Assembly: GCA_947649355.1 (NCBI GenBank) | Contig: CANSRG010000008.1 | Location: 1-35,707 of the forward strand | DNA length: 35,707 nt | Origin: an uncultured Mycoplasmatota bacterium | Lineage (GTDB): Bacteria; Bacillota_I; Bacilli_A; RF39; UBA660 | Direction: 5' to 3' | In this document: piece by piece, positions 25,391-33,391 of the stretch | Layout of the letters: every line of letters starts with the position of its first letter | How positions within the stretch are numbered: the first letter of the stretch is position 1 | Program-made: the position numbers and the translations under genes | Notes under the pieces: model-generated | The model's database searches: none | What the model was told of the DNA's origin: nothing | What the model saw: only the letters and a program-made list of their open reading frames with translations

Positions 25391-26285
25391 TCAATATTTG
25401 GTACATAAAAGTGAGGGGGATTTATAGAATTTTCTCACATTTATTTTGTTTTTCATAGGAGAAGAAAACCCTAAACTTGAATGAAGTCGAATAGGATTAT
25501 AAAACCCCTCAATAAAATCAAAAATAGTTTTATAAGCGTCTTCAAAGTAGTATAATGTTTTAGTAGAAAGCCATTCTTTTTTTTAAGTGGCATGAAAAGA
25601 TTCTTGAATCGCATTTTGATCACAAGAATGGTTTAGTTCAGTATAACTATATAGAAAATGATTTTCAGCAAGAATTTTTCTATATAATTTTGAACGAAAT
25701 TGAGAGCCTTTATCAGAATGAATAATGAGACCTGGGAAAGGTTTTCTTTTTTTATAGCATCTCTTAAAGCAATTTCAACATCAACCGTTTTTTGAGTTTT
25801 AGCAAGAGTCCAACCAACAATTTTTCTACTGAATAAATCCATAAAGCTGATTAAAAATAATGTACCATCATATTTTGTAGAAATATAAGTAATGTCTGTA
25901 GTCCAAACTTGATTGATATGAGTAATATTAAGATTTAAAATTAAATTATGAATCAAAGTACGTTCTTCTGCAGTCATAGAAGATTTACGATAAGGAAATT
26001 TTTCCGAATGGATGCTAGCAATATTTAAAAATTTCATTTCTTTACTGACCTTTTTTTGAGAAAGAAAGATACCTTGATGATGAAGTTCAGCAGTGATTCT
26101 AGGAGCCCCATAAGTGCCATGAGAATCCCAATAAATCTGGAGAATTTTAATAAGTAAACGAGCTCGTTTATCTAGTTTGTCTTGGGAAGTGTGAACCCAA
26201 TGATAGAAGCTATTTCTAGATATATTAAGGGCTTTACATTGAGCTTCGATAGAATAATATTTAGAATTTTTTAAAATAGAAAAGT
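25391..26285 (-). pseudogene. IS3 transposase OrfB (integrase), broken
   Basis: DDE integrase half. The upstream part encodes the helical IYWDSHGTYGAPRITAELHHQ region, and QVWTTDITYI contains the first catalytic Asp. The second Asp is in IIHSDKGSQF. Downstream, DQNAIQESFHAT and RLHSSLGFSSP follow, the first ending at a stop where Leu is expected. A one-base loss in the A7 run (plus-strand T7, 25747-25753) shifts the frame before the second Asp. A TAA (25583-25585) replaces the expected TTA. Normally this frame is expressed by -1 slippage from OrfA. Confidence 0.75.
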
Positions 26286-26288
26286 AGA

Positions 26289-26569
26289 TTATGGTTTTTC
26301 TTTGATGTAAAACCCTAAAGTTTTTTTTAAGATATCATTGGTAGTTTCTAATTCGGAAATACGTTTTTTTAAAGAGCGAATTTGTTCTTCAGGAGAAATA
26401 TAATCTGAATCAAAAACTTTGTTGTTCTTGTTGTAAGCGGTAATCCATTTTTCAAAAGTTTTTAAAGGAATGTTAAGTTTTTTAGCAGTATCCATAGTAG
26501 ATTCATGACCTAAAATAACTAATTCGGTGGCCATTTTTTGAAATCCGGAGAATAGTAAGAATTAGCCAT
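26289..26569 (-). pseudogene. IS3 transposase OrfA, frameshifted
   Basis: HTH and leucine-zipper half of the transposase. The true start is ATG 26569-26567 with GGAGGTGAC upstream, reading MANSYYSPDF. An A6 run (plus-strand T6, 26534-26539), where seven are needed, throws translation off. The remaining frame (STMDTAKKLNIPLKTFEKW as HTH, then EEQIRSLKKRISELE coiled coil) is otherwise open to its stop at 26289. Confidence 0.7.
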
Positions 26570-26635
26570 ATTGTCACCTCCTTTCTGTGATTAAAAATAA
26601 AATTATTCCAATTTCCTTCTTGACAACAGGAACCC

Positions 26636-26711
26636 AAAAGAAACTCTGATAAGAAATGTGCTTAGCAACAAAAGATATGTTGCTAAGTCGAAAGCATAAG
26701 AAGTTTCTTTT
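26636..26711. repeat. Nested inverted repeat in the IS leader
   Basis: CTTAGCAACA (26661-26670) and TGTTGCTAAG (26678-26687) form a perfect 10-bp inner stem. AAAAGAAAC (26636-26644) and GTTTCTTTT (26703-26711) form an outer one. It lies between OrfA and the right end, in a stretch (26570-26820) without any coding sequence. Confidence 0.55.
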
Positions 26712-26857
26712 GCCTATTGATCAAGAAGTTTTCTCGGCATAAAGTTATTTTCTAAAGTAAGTGTACAACTAAAAGCGAAGGTAAAGAAAATAAATAGATA
26801 TCTTTACACAAAATTTACGTTCCCCCTCAAAAAGTTGTACCAAAAATATACTAACAT

Positions 26858-26886
26858 CCCATTATCAAGTGATAATGGGGGGGGGG
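26858..26886. repeat. Hairpin running into a second G10 tract
   Basis: CCCATTATC (26858-26866) is inverted as GATAATGGG (26871-26879), which continues into ten consecutive G (26877-26886). TTGTGATATATT follows (26887-26898). It lies just outside the right end of the insertion element. The region from here to 26996 holds no other recognised feature. Confidence 0.6.
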
Positions 26887-26996
26887 TTGTGATATATTAA
26901 GATTAGTGATATAGTTTTGGAAGTAACAGAAATATAAAATTTAACAAAATCATCCATGAATTTTGGTATGTATGATATATATTTAAAAATAATCAT

Positions 26997-27275
26997 TTGC
27001 AAACTGATACACAAAGTGGTACACAAACTGATACACAAAGTGGTATACAAAGTGATACACAAAGTAATAGATTTCATACAATACAGAAAAAAATATTAGA
27101 ATATTGTATTGAACCGAGAACATCAAAAGAAATCCGAGATTATATAGGAATAAGTTCGAAAAGTTATGTTGCAACTAATATATTGAAACCAATGATTGAT
27201 AGTAAAAAATTAGAATATACAAATAAAAATAGTACCAATGCTCGAAATCAAAAATATGTTACATACAAAAGATAA
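26997..27275 (+). pseudogene. C-terminal remnant of an AlbA_2/AAA_4-type DNA-binding protein
   Basis: 92 codons from a TTG without a convincing ribosome-binding site. The first 24 residues are four-residue repeats (QTDT, QSGT, QSGI, QSDT). The rest (KKILEYCIEPRTSKEIRDYIG and NILKPMIDSKKLEYTNKN) is a winged-helix. It resembles the last domain of the large COG2865-type predicted transcriptional regulators, including the closing NARNQKYV. The N-terminal 300 or more residues are absent and the frame is closed by stops upstream. The fragment may or may not be expressed. Confidence 0.5.
27000..27071 (+). repeat. 12-bp tandem repeats
   Basis: Six units of CAA-A(C/G)T-(G/A)(A/G)T-A(C/T)A type in frame, alternating in a 24-bp higher-order pattern, encoding the QTDT/QSGT repeats. 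Confidence 0.7.
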
Positions 27276-27350
27276 TTAAGTATATATATAAGTTTAAATT
27301 TTTGTTCTCCTGTGTTTCTAAAATTTTTTATAGATTATATTTTAAAAATT

Positions 27351-27359
27351 TGCTATAAT
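27351..27359 (+). promoter_or_regulatory. Extended -10 of cdaA-cdaR
   Basis: TGCTATAAT (TATAAT at 27354-27359). It overlaps the ATG at 27358, which rules that codon out as the cdaA start. Confidence 0.6.
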
Positions 27360-27390
27360 GGACAAGACAAAGAATAAAGGATGTGAAAAT

Positions 27391-28215
27391 ATGTCATTAG
27401 CTTCAATTTGGTCATTGTTTACAAAAGTATTAGATATTTGTATCGTTTGGTTTTTGTTTTATTTTATTTTAAAAAATATTCGAAATAATGTAAAAATGAT
27501 TTTAATTGTAAAAGGGGTTTTATTGGTTTTAGCTATTGAAATTTTAAGTAAAATTTTAAATTTGTATACAGTAGGTTTGTTGTTAGAATATGTTGTAGAG
27601 TGGGGACCACTTGCTATTATTGTTATTTTTCAGCCTGAAATTCGTACAATGCTTGAAAGTATTGGAAGAACACAGCTTTTAGGTCGTCATAAAGTTTTAA
27701 CTGGTGATGAACGTGAAAAAATGGTTGTTGAAATTATGAAGGCAGTAGAATTTTTGAAAAAAAATCGAATTGGAGCTTTAATGGTTATTGAAAGAGATGT
27801 TTCTTTACAAGAATATATTGGACGAGCTACAAAAATTTATGCGGATATTTCTAATGAACTTTTAAGTAGTTTATTTTATCCAAATAGTCCATTACATGAT
27901 GGTGGTGTGATTTTACAAGGAGACCGCATTACTTGTGCTGGTAGTGTATTTCGTACTAGTATGAATCCTACTATTAGTAAAAAACTTGGTACAAGACATC
28001 GTGCTGCTTTAGGTATTGCAGAAGAAAGTGATGCGCTTGCTCTTGTTGTTTCCGAAGAAACTGGTAGAATCAGTATTGCTTGTGATGGGGAGCTTCATTA
28101 TAATCTTTCTTTGGATGATTTTCGAATGATGCTTATTGATGAGTTAAAACCTAAAACAGAAGTATTTTATGATTCTGATATAAAAGATGAAGAAGGTGAA
28201 AGTGAAAATGAATAA
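27391..28215 (+). CDS. cdaA: Diadenylate cyclase CdaA
   Basis: 274 aa, membrane c-di-AMP synthase that makes the second messenger from two ATP and controls potassium and osmolyte balance. Three membrane helices occupy about residues 1-80. The DAC domain follows, with PLHDGG (residues 167-172) and GTRHRAALG (RHR at 202-204). The usual DGA motif reads DGG here. ATG 27391 is chosen because AAAGGATG precedes it and the upstream ATG overlaps the promoter. It overlaps cdaR by 8 nt, the standard regulator pairing; glmM, often third, is missing here. Confidence 0.94.
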   Translation: MSLASIWSLFTKVLDICIVWFLFYFILKNIRNNVKMILIVKGVLLVLAIEILSKILNLYTVGLLLEYVVEWGPLAIIVIFQPEIRTMLESIGRTQLLGRHKVLTGDEREKMVVEIMKAVEFLKKNRIGALMVIERDVSLQEYIGRATKIYADISNELLSSLFYPNSPLHDGGVILQGDRITCAGSVFRTSMNPTISKKLGTRHRAALGIAEESDALALVVSEETGRISIACDGELHYNLSLDDFRMMLIDELKPKTEVFYDSDIKDEEGESENE

Positions 28216-29566
28216 GTTAATTTCTCTTTTAAAAAAATTATATCTTTTCTTTGATGAAAAATTTATTACTCCGATTAGTCGTGCTATTTATTTTCTTTTT
28301 GAAAAATTAAAGAATAATCCTCTTCATATAGAAAAGTTTTTGAATAGACCTATGGTTCTTGTTTATATTTCTTTGTTTCTTTCTATCGCGGTTTTCTTTT
28401 TGGTAGATTCTCAAGTTATTACACTTGTAGAAACGGAAGCTGAAATTTTGGCAAATGAACCTGTTACGGTGTTATATAATAAAGAGAGCTATGTTGTAGA
28501 AGGTCTTGTAGAACATGCAGATATTATTTTGACTGGTCGTAAAAGTGCTCTTTATTTAGCAAAGCAATTAGGAGAACATGAAGTGGTTCTTGATTTATCT
28601 GATTATGAACCAAGCGATACTCCGAGAAAAGTGTATTTAAGTTATAATCAAACTGTAGATAATATTGATTATAAATTAGATCCTGCCTATGTTACTGTAG
28701 TAATCAAAAAGAAAGAAAGTGAGCAACGAAGTATTTCATATGAACTATTAAATGAGAATAAATTAAATGAAAAGTTTTCTGTTTCTAATGTTTCTATGGA
28801 TCAAACTACAGTCATTGTAAAAGGGTCTCGTGATGCGATTGATAAAATTGCTACTGTAAAAGCATTGATTGATTTGAGTAATCCTAAATTCACAGAAGCT
28901 ATTACATATGAAGTTGATAATATTCCGCTTGTTGCTTATGATAAAGATGGACGTGTTTTAGAAAACTTAGAGATTGTTCCACATACTATTAGTGCTAGTA
29001 TTTCCTTTAGTACTTATAAATCTACTGTTCCGTTAGTAATATCTACTACTGGTGATTTAGTGGCTGGAAAATCTATTTCTTCTATTACTATAAATGGTAA
29101 AACAAATTATACTGTAGATATTTATGGTGATAAAGAAGAGATTGATAAAATTAAGAGTGTTCCAGTTATCATTGATGTCAATGGAAAAGGTTCTAGTGGT
29201 GCTTTAACGTTCCCTGTGAGTATTAAAAAGCCTACTGGTGTTCGTTCTATTAGTGAAATGGATGTTAAAGTAGTGGTAACATTTGGAGATGAAAAGCAAA
29301 AAACTTTAAATATTACTAATATTCGAGCTAATAATTTGGCTAGTGGTCTTACTGTAAATCGAACTAGTGATGAAGCTATTTCTGTTCAAGTAAAAGGGGT
29401 ACAGTCTGTAATTGATACTATTAGTGAAGAAAATATTTCTGCTTATATTGATCTTACAAATTATACGGCTGGTACTCATGATGTGGATGTTAAAATTGAA
29501 AGTATTGATCCACGTGTTCAATTTGTTGTTACAAGTAAAGTGAATGTAGTAATATCAAATTCATAG
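28208..29566 (+). CDS. cdaR: CdaA regulator with YbbR repeats
   Basis: 452 aa, extracytoplasmic regulator of CdaA. A basic cytoplasmic start and one membrane helix (about 50-68) are followed by four YbbR-type beta repeats (segments such as VEGLVEHADIILTGRKSAL, VIVKGSRDAIDKIATVKALID and VQVKGVQSVIDTISEENISAYID). ATG 28208 has GAAGGTG upstream; the frame start at 28187 lies within cdaA. Co-transcribed with cdaA and closed by a terminator. Confidence 0.9.
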   Translation: MNKLISLLKKLYLFFDEKFITPISRAIYFLFEKLKNNPLHIEKFLNRPMVLVYISLFLSIAVFFLVDSQVITLVETEAEILANEPVTVLYNKESYVVEGLVEHADIILTGRKSALYLAKQLGEHEVVLDLSDYEPSDTPRKVYLSYNQTVDNIDYKLDPAYVTVVIKKKESEQRSISYELLNENKLNEKFSVSNVSMDQTTVIVKGSRDAIDKIATVKALIDLSNPKFTEAITYEVDNIPLVAYDKDGRVLENLEIVPHTISASISFSTYKSTVPLVISTTGDLVAGKSISSITINGKTNYTVDIYGDKEEIDKIKSVPVIIDVNGKGSSGALTFPVSIKKPTGVRSISEMDVKVVVTFGDEKQKTLNITNIRANNLASGLTVNRTSDEAISVQVKGVQSVIDTISEENISAYIDLTNYTAGTHDVDVKIESIDPRVQFVVTSKVNVVISNS

Positions 29567-29593
29567 AAGTAGAAGTTAATCTGCTTCTTTTTT
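29566..29593 (+). terminator. Terminator of cdaA-cdaR
   Basis: GAAGTAG (29566-29572) pairs with CTGCTTC (29581-29587) with one G-U, followed by T6. Confidence 0.7.
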
Positions 29594-29613
29594 CTTTAGA
29601 AAGGATAATTTAA

Positions 29614-31242
29614 ATGTTAAAAGATTTTGAAATTGCAAAAAAAAATAAAATGAAACCTATTGTAGAAGTTGCTTCTAATGCTCATATACCTCCTAAATGT
29701 TTACAGTTATATGGGAATTATAAAGCGAAAGTAAATATTGATATGAATTCTAATTCTTCAAAATTAGTTTTAGTAACTAGTATAAATCCTACTCCTTATG
29801 GGGAAGGTAAAACAACTGTAGCGATTGGACTTCATGATGCTTTTTCTAAAAAAGGAATTTCTTCTATGCTTACTTTAAGAGAGCCTTCTTTAGGACCTGT
29901 ATTTGGTGTTAAAGGTGGAGCTTGTGGTGGTGGGTATGCTCAAGTAGTTCCAATGGAAGATATCAATTTACATTTTAATGGAGATTTCCATGCAATTACT
30001 ACTGCGAATAACTTAATTTCTGCTGCGATTGATAATTCTATTTATCAAGGGAATCCTCTTTCTTTAAATCCAGAAGAAATTTATTTTACAAGAGCGATGG
30101 ATATGAATGATCGTGTTTTAAGAGAAATTACAATTGGAAAAGGGCCTAAAGTAAACGGAGTGGAAAGAACAGAACATTTTACTATTACTGCGGCTTGTGA
30201 GATTATGAGTACTCTTTGTATGGCTGTTGATATAAAAGATTTGCGAACACGAATTGATAAAATTATTGTTGGAAAAACTTATGATGGAAATTTTGTGTAT
30301 GTTCGTGATTTAAATATTACTGGTTCTGTTCTTGCTTTACTTAAAGATGCTATCCATCCAAATCTTGTTCAAACTTTAGAGGGAAATTTAGTTTTTGTTC
30401 ATGGAGGACCTTTTGCTAATATCGCTCCTGGTTGTAATTCTATTCGGGCTTTAAAAATGGCTAGTTCTATATCTTCTTATGTCATTACAGAAGCAGGGTT
30501 TGGTTTTGATTTAGGAGGATTTAAATTTTTAGACATTGTGGCTCGTAACTACTCTTTAACCGTTTCTTCTATTGTTTTAGTTGTTACTCTAAAAGCAATT
30601 AAACATCATGCAAATAACAATACCTTATCTTCTTTAGAACAATTAAAACTTGGTTTTTCTAATGTTCGAGCTCATTTAGACAATTTAGTAATGTTACAAA
30701 TTCCTTTTGTTGTAACACTTAATCAATATGAAAGTGATACAGAAGAAGAAATCTCTTTATTAGAGGAATTACTTCAAGAGTACCATACTAAACTTGTTTT
30801 AAATTCTGTCTTTTTAAATGGTGGAGAGGGTGCATTAGAGCTTTGTGATGCTGTAATGGCTTGTCAAAATGAAGAAATGCATTATTTATATGAAAATAAT
30901 TGTTCTTTAAAAGAGAAAATTTTAATTGTTTGTAAAAAATTACTACATGCGAAAGATGTGTTATATACTGAAAAAGTTTTAGAAAAAATAGCTGATGCAG
31001 ATCATTTTTTTCCTAATTTACCTATTTGTATTGCTAAAACTCAATATTCTTTAAGTGATGATAAAAAGCTGCTTGGCTATCCTAAAGATTTTTCTGTAAC
31101 TGTAAAAGATATTCGTGTATACCATGGAGCTGGTTTTATTACTGTTTATTTAGGAGATATTTTGACTATGCCAGGATTACCAAAAGAGCCTGCCGCGTGT
31201 TTGATTGATGTTGTGGATGGGGAAATTACTAATATATTTTAA
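29614..31242 (+). CDS. fhs: Formate--tetrahydrofolate ligase, divergent
   Basis: 542 aa (family about 555), converts formate, ATP and THF to 10-formyl-THF. PTPYGEGKTT (59-68) is the ATP loop. LREPSLGPVFGVKGGACGGG, with Arg89, and the VPMEDINLHFNGDFHAI stretch are conserved. KTQYSLSDDKKLLGYP and MPGLPKEPAACLIDV near the end are typical. Departures: ANIAHGCNS of the family reads ANIAPGCNS (Pro272), and GADLGAEKF reads GFDLGGFKF (297-305). The gene stands alone between terminators. It probably functions in one-carbon metabolism, but the changes raise the possibility of altered activity. Confidence 0.88.
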   Translation: MLKDFEIAKKNKMKPIVEVASNAHIPPKCLQLYGNYKAKVNIDMNSNSSKLVLVTSINPTPYGEGKTTVAIGLHDAFSKKGISSMLTLREPSLGPVFGVKGGACGGGYAQVVPMEDINLHFNGDFHAITTANNLISAAIDNSIYQGNPLSLNPEEIYFTRAMDMNDRVLREITIGKGPKVNGVERTEHFTITAACEIMSTLCMAVDIKDLRTRIDKIIVGKTYDGNFVYVRDLNITGSVLALLKDAIHPNLVQTLEGNLVFVHGGPFANIAPGCNSIRALKMASSISSYVITEAGFGFDLGGFKFLDIVARNYSLTVSSIVLVVTLKAIKHHANNNTLSSLEQLKLGFSNVRAHLDNLVMLQIPFVVTLNQYESDTEEEISLLEELLQEYHTKLVLNSVFLNGGEGALELCDAVMACQNEEMHYLYENNCSLKEKILIVCKKLLHAKDVLYTEKVLEKIADADHFFPNLPICIAKTQYSLSDDKKLLGYPKDFSVTVKDIRVYHGAGFITVYLGDILTMPGLPKEPAACLIDVVDGEITNIF

Positions 31243-31266
31243 AAGGGACCTTTAAAGATCCCTTTT
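31241..31266. terminator. Bidirectional terminator, fhs and DUF378 gene
   Basis: AAAAGGGA (31241-31248) pairs with TCCCTTTT (31259-31266). The stop codons of both convergent genes overlap its ends. Confidence 0.8.
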
Positions 31267-31474
31267 ATTCAAATGGATGTGAGTCTATATGGTGAAATAA
31301 TACACCAATATTTACTAATCCACATATACCAATTAAAGTATATATAATTTTTACAATCATAGAACCTGCTTCAAAAATGGCAGTTACTAAGTTGAAATCA
31401 AATAATCCAACTAGACCCCAGTTGACAGCTCCGAGGATTGTAAAAACTAAACAAATCTTATAGATAATTTCCAT
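31265..31474 (-). CDS. DUF378-family small membrane protein
   Basis: 69 aa with two membrane helices. MEIIYKICLVFTILGAVNWGLVGLF is the DUF378 hallmark (here cited by its parts ILGAVNWGL and GICGLVNIGVLFHH). The function of the family is unknown. The ATG at 31474 is preferred over 31483 because AAAGG then lies about 7 nt upstream. Monocistronic. Confidence 0.8.
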   Translation of the reverse strand: MEIIYKICLVFTILGAVNWGLVGLFDFNLVTAIFEAGSMIVKIIYTLIGICGLVNIGVLFHHIDSHPFE

Positions 31475-31645
31475 TTTTCCCATCCTTTCATTGTTATTAT
31501 GGATGTATTAGAAAGAAAATATACATTTTTTAAATTATTTTTTGTTTCTAATGTTTTTTTAAAATATGGTTTTTTAAAATAAATTTTTTTATTCATATTT
31601 CTTTTTTTCTAAAATATAGTGTAATAGAAAAGGAATGTGGTGAAA

Positions 31646-32740
31646 ATGAAAAAAGTTTTAGCAGTACTGTTTTGTTTCTTATTTTGTGTTACTGGTTGTG
31701 GTAAAAAGGGTACAGAAAATGTGGTAAAAGATTTTACGGCAAAAGTTAATGATACAAAAAGTTATACATTGAAAGGGAACATGGAAATATATTCAGATGA
31801 AGAAACCTTTACATATAGTTTAGAAGTAGATTTTTTGAAAGATTCTTTTTATAAAGTAAAAATGGTTAATCAAACGAATAATCATGAACAAATTATTTTA
31901 AGAAATAGTGATGCGGTTTATGTTATTACACCTTCTTTAAATAAAAGTTTTAAATTTCAAAGTGAATGGCCAGATAATTCCAGCCAAGCCTATTTATTAA
32001 AAGCTATTGTGAATGATATTACTCGTGATACTTCTTGCGTAGTTGAAGAAGTTGATGGAAATTATGTCATAAAATCCTCTGTTCATTATCCGAATAATCC
32101 TGAGTTAAAATATCAAAAAGTTACTTTGGATAAAGAGAATAATATTAAAAAAACGGAAATTTTTGATGAAAAAGATAAATTAAAAATGAAAGTTACTTTC
32201 TCAACTATTGATTATAAAGCTAGTTTAAAAGAAGAGGATTTTAAATTGGAAGATTATGTAAAAGAAACAAAAACAGAAACAAATAATCAAACAGAAAAAG
32301 AAGATAAAAAAGAGGAGTGTTCTGATGAAGCGACTTGCAAAGATGATACAAATTGTGAAAAAGATAATTGTACAAAAAAGACAGGGTCTTTAGAAAATAT
32401 ATTATATCCTTTATATATTCCTAGTAATACTTATCTTTCTAAGAGCGATAAAGTTAGTACAGATGTTGGGGAACGTGTAATATTAACATTTGGTGGCGAT
32501 AAAAACTTTGTTCTTGTCGAAGAGAAAGCTAGTGTTAGCGATGAATTTGAAGTTATTCCTGTTTATGGAGATCCACTTATCGTAAATGATACTATTGGTG
32601 CATTAGGTGCAAATTCCTTATCTTGGACAAAAAATAATATTAGTTATTATTTAGCTGGTAATGATTTAACTACGAAAGAACTTTTATCGATTGGTGAAAG
32701 TATTGGCTATAATAATCAAACTGTTTCGAAAGAGAAATAA
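31646..32740 (+). CDS. LolA/YdcC-like lipoprotein
   Basis: 364 aa predicted lipoprotein. A short signal peptide ends in the lipobox VTGC with the modified Cys at about residue 18. The next 200 residues (a beta-rich FTAKVNDTKSYTLKGNMEIYS series) look like the LolA-fold of Gram-positive YdcC/GerS-type lipoproteins. A charged, Cys-containing linker (about 210-250) follows. The last 110 residues, with GDKNFVLVEEKASV, resemble DUF4367. Family members bind lipids or act at the envelope. ATG 31646 is preceded by AAGGAATG. Function not established. Confidence 0.68.
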   Translation: MKKVLAVLFCFLFCVTGCGKKGTENVVKDFTAKVNDTKSYTLKGNMEIYSDEETFTYSLEVDFLKDSFYKVKMVNQTNNHEQIILRNSDAVYVITPSLNKSFKFQSEWPDNSSQAYLLKAIVNDITRDTSCVVEEVDGNYVIKSSVHYPNNPELKYQKVTLDKENNIKKTEIFDEKDKLKMKVTFSTIDYKASLKEEDFKLEDYVKETKTETNNQTEKEDKKEECSDEATCKDDTNCEKDNCTKKTGSLENILYPLYIPSNTYLSKSDKVSTDVGERVILTFGGDKNFVLVEEKASVSDEFEVIPVYGDPLIVNDTIGALGANSLSWTKNNISYYLAGNDLTTKELLSIGESIGYNNQTVSKEK

Positions 32741-32754
32741 TGTTTCTCTTTTTT
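32729..32754 (+). terminator. Terminator of the lipoprotein gene
   Basis: AAAGAGAAA (32729-32737) pairs with TTTCTCTTT (32743-32751), followed by T. It overlaps the stop codon. Confidence 0.75.
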
Positions 32755-32780
32755 CGTCTTCTTTTTAGAATTATAATTCG

Positions 32781-32809
32781 TTGCAATTTATCTTTGTTTT
32801 TTGTATAAT
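32781..32809 (+). promoter_or_regulatory. Promoter of the gene at 32827
   Basis: TTGCAA (32781-32786), 17 bp, TATAAT (32804-32809). Confidence 0.65.
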
Positions 32810-32826
32810 ACGTTTAGGTGATGGAA

Positions 32827-33339
32827 ATGAAGAAGGAAAAATTAGTTTATAAAACAGAAGAACAAACAGAAATTTTTAAATTTTTTATGATTTTATTTGT
32901 TGTAGTTGGTTTAATAGTAGCTGTTTTCTTTTTTAGTAAGTTTTTTATTAAAGAAGAAGTGAAAGACTATCAATATACAGCGGGTTCTATAAGCACTGAT
33001 AAAGCAATTGTTGGGACTATATTTAATCAACCTGAAAAAACTTATTATGTTTTAGCTTATGATAGTACAGGAGTTCATTCTAAAAGTTATTTGACTTATT
33101 CTGGATATTATAAGAATTCTCAAGAAAATGCTCTTATGGTTTATACTTTAGATTTAAATAATGGGATGAATAAAGAATATTATGTAAAAGAAAATAGTAA
33201 TCCAAAAGCTACTTCTATTAAAGATTTGAAAATGTTAGATGGGACTCTTCTTAAAATTCAAAATGGTAAGATTGTAAAATATTTAGAAGGTCTTGATGCA
33301 GTTAAAAACGAACTTAAAGTTACAAAGGAGAAGAAATAG
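32827..33339 (+). CDS. Single-pass membrane protein, possibly thioredoxin-like fold
   Basis: 170 aa. Membrane helix at about 18-40, then an extracytoplasmic domain. A strand pattern (KTYYVLAYDST, ENALMVYTLDL) with a closing LKMLDGTLLKIQNGKIVKYLEG is like the end of thioredoxin-fold lipoproteins and TlpA relatives. There is no CxxC, so it would be non-redox. Fold assignment is tentative and I do not recognise a family. ATG 32827 lies 6 nt from AGGTG. Monocistronic, with its own promoter and terminator. Confidence 0.6.
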   Translation: MKKEKLVYKTEEQTEIFKFFMILFVVVGLIVAVFFFSKFFIKEEVKDYQYTAGSISTDKAIVGTIFNQPEKTYYVLAYDSTGVHSKSYLTYSGYYKNSQENALMVYTLDLNNGMNKEYYVKENSNPKATSIKDLKMLDGTLLKIQNGKIVKYLEGLDAVKNELKVTKEKK

Positions 33340-33354
33340 TCTTCTTTTTTTTTT
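33329..33354 (+). terminator. Terminator of the gene at 32827
   Basis: AGAAGA (33329-33334) pairs with TCTTCT (33340-33345), followed by a run of T; it overlaps the stop codon. Confidence 0.7.
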
Positions 33355-33391
33355 GTGTTTATGTTACTATTATTTATAGTAAGGTGAATAT

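Larger units (their letters stand above)
25391..26850 (-). mobile_element. Decayed IS3-family insertion sequence
   Basis: About 1.46 kb. The ends share imperfect inverted repeats: TTTGGTACA then TGAGGGGGA on the left (25397-25419), and the inverse TCCCCCTCA then TGTACCAAA on the right (26821-26844). Two overlapping transposase frames in -1 relation lie between them on the minus strand, as in IS150/IS3 elements, but both carry lesions. No clear target duplication was found, so the exact edges are uncertain by several bases. Confidence 0.75.

Noticed and set aside
26887-26898. Functional promoter at the second G10 tract
   Set aside because: TATATT is present but no -35 at a suitable distance and no intact gene follows.
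27000-27071. CRISPR-like or origin-iteron repeats
   Set aside because: The 12-bp units abut without spacers and stay in frame in a coding remnant, so they are protein-coding tandem repeats.
31507-31552. ATTAGAAA/TTTCTAAT inverted repeat between DUF378 and lipoprotein genes
   Set aside because: A 30-nt A/T-only loop makes it weak and easily accidental.
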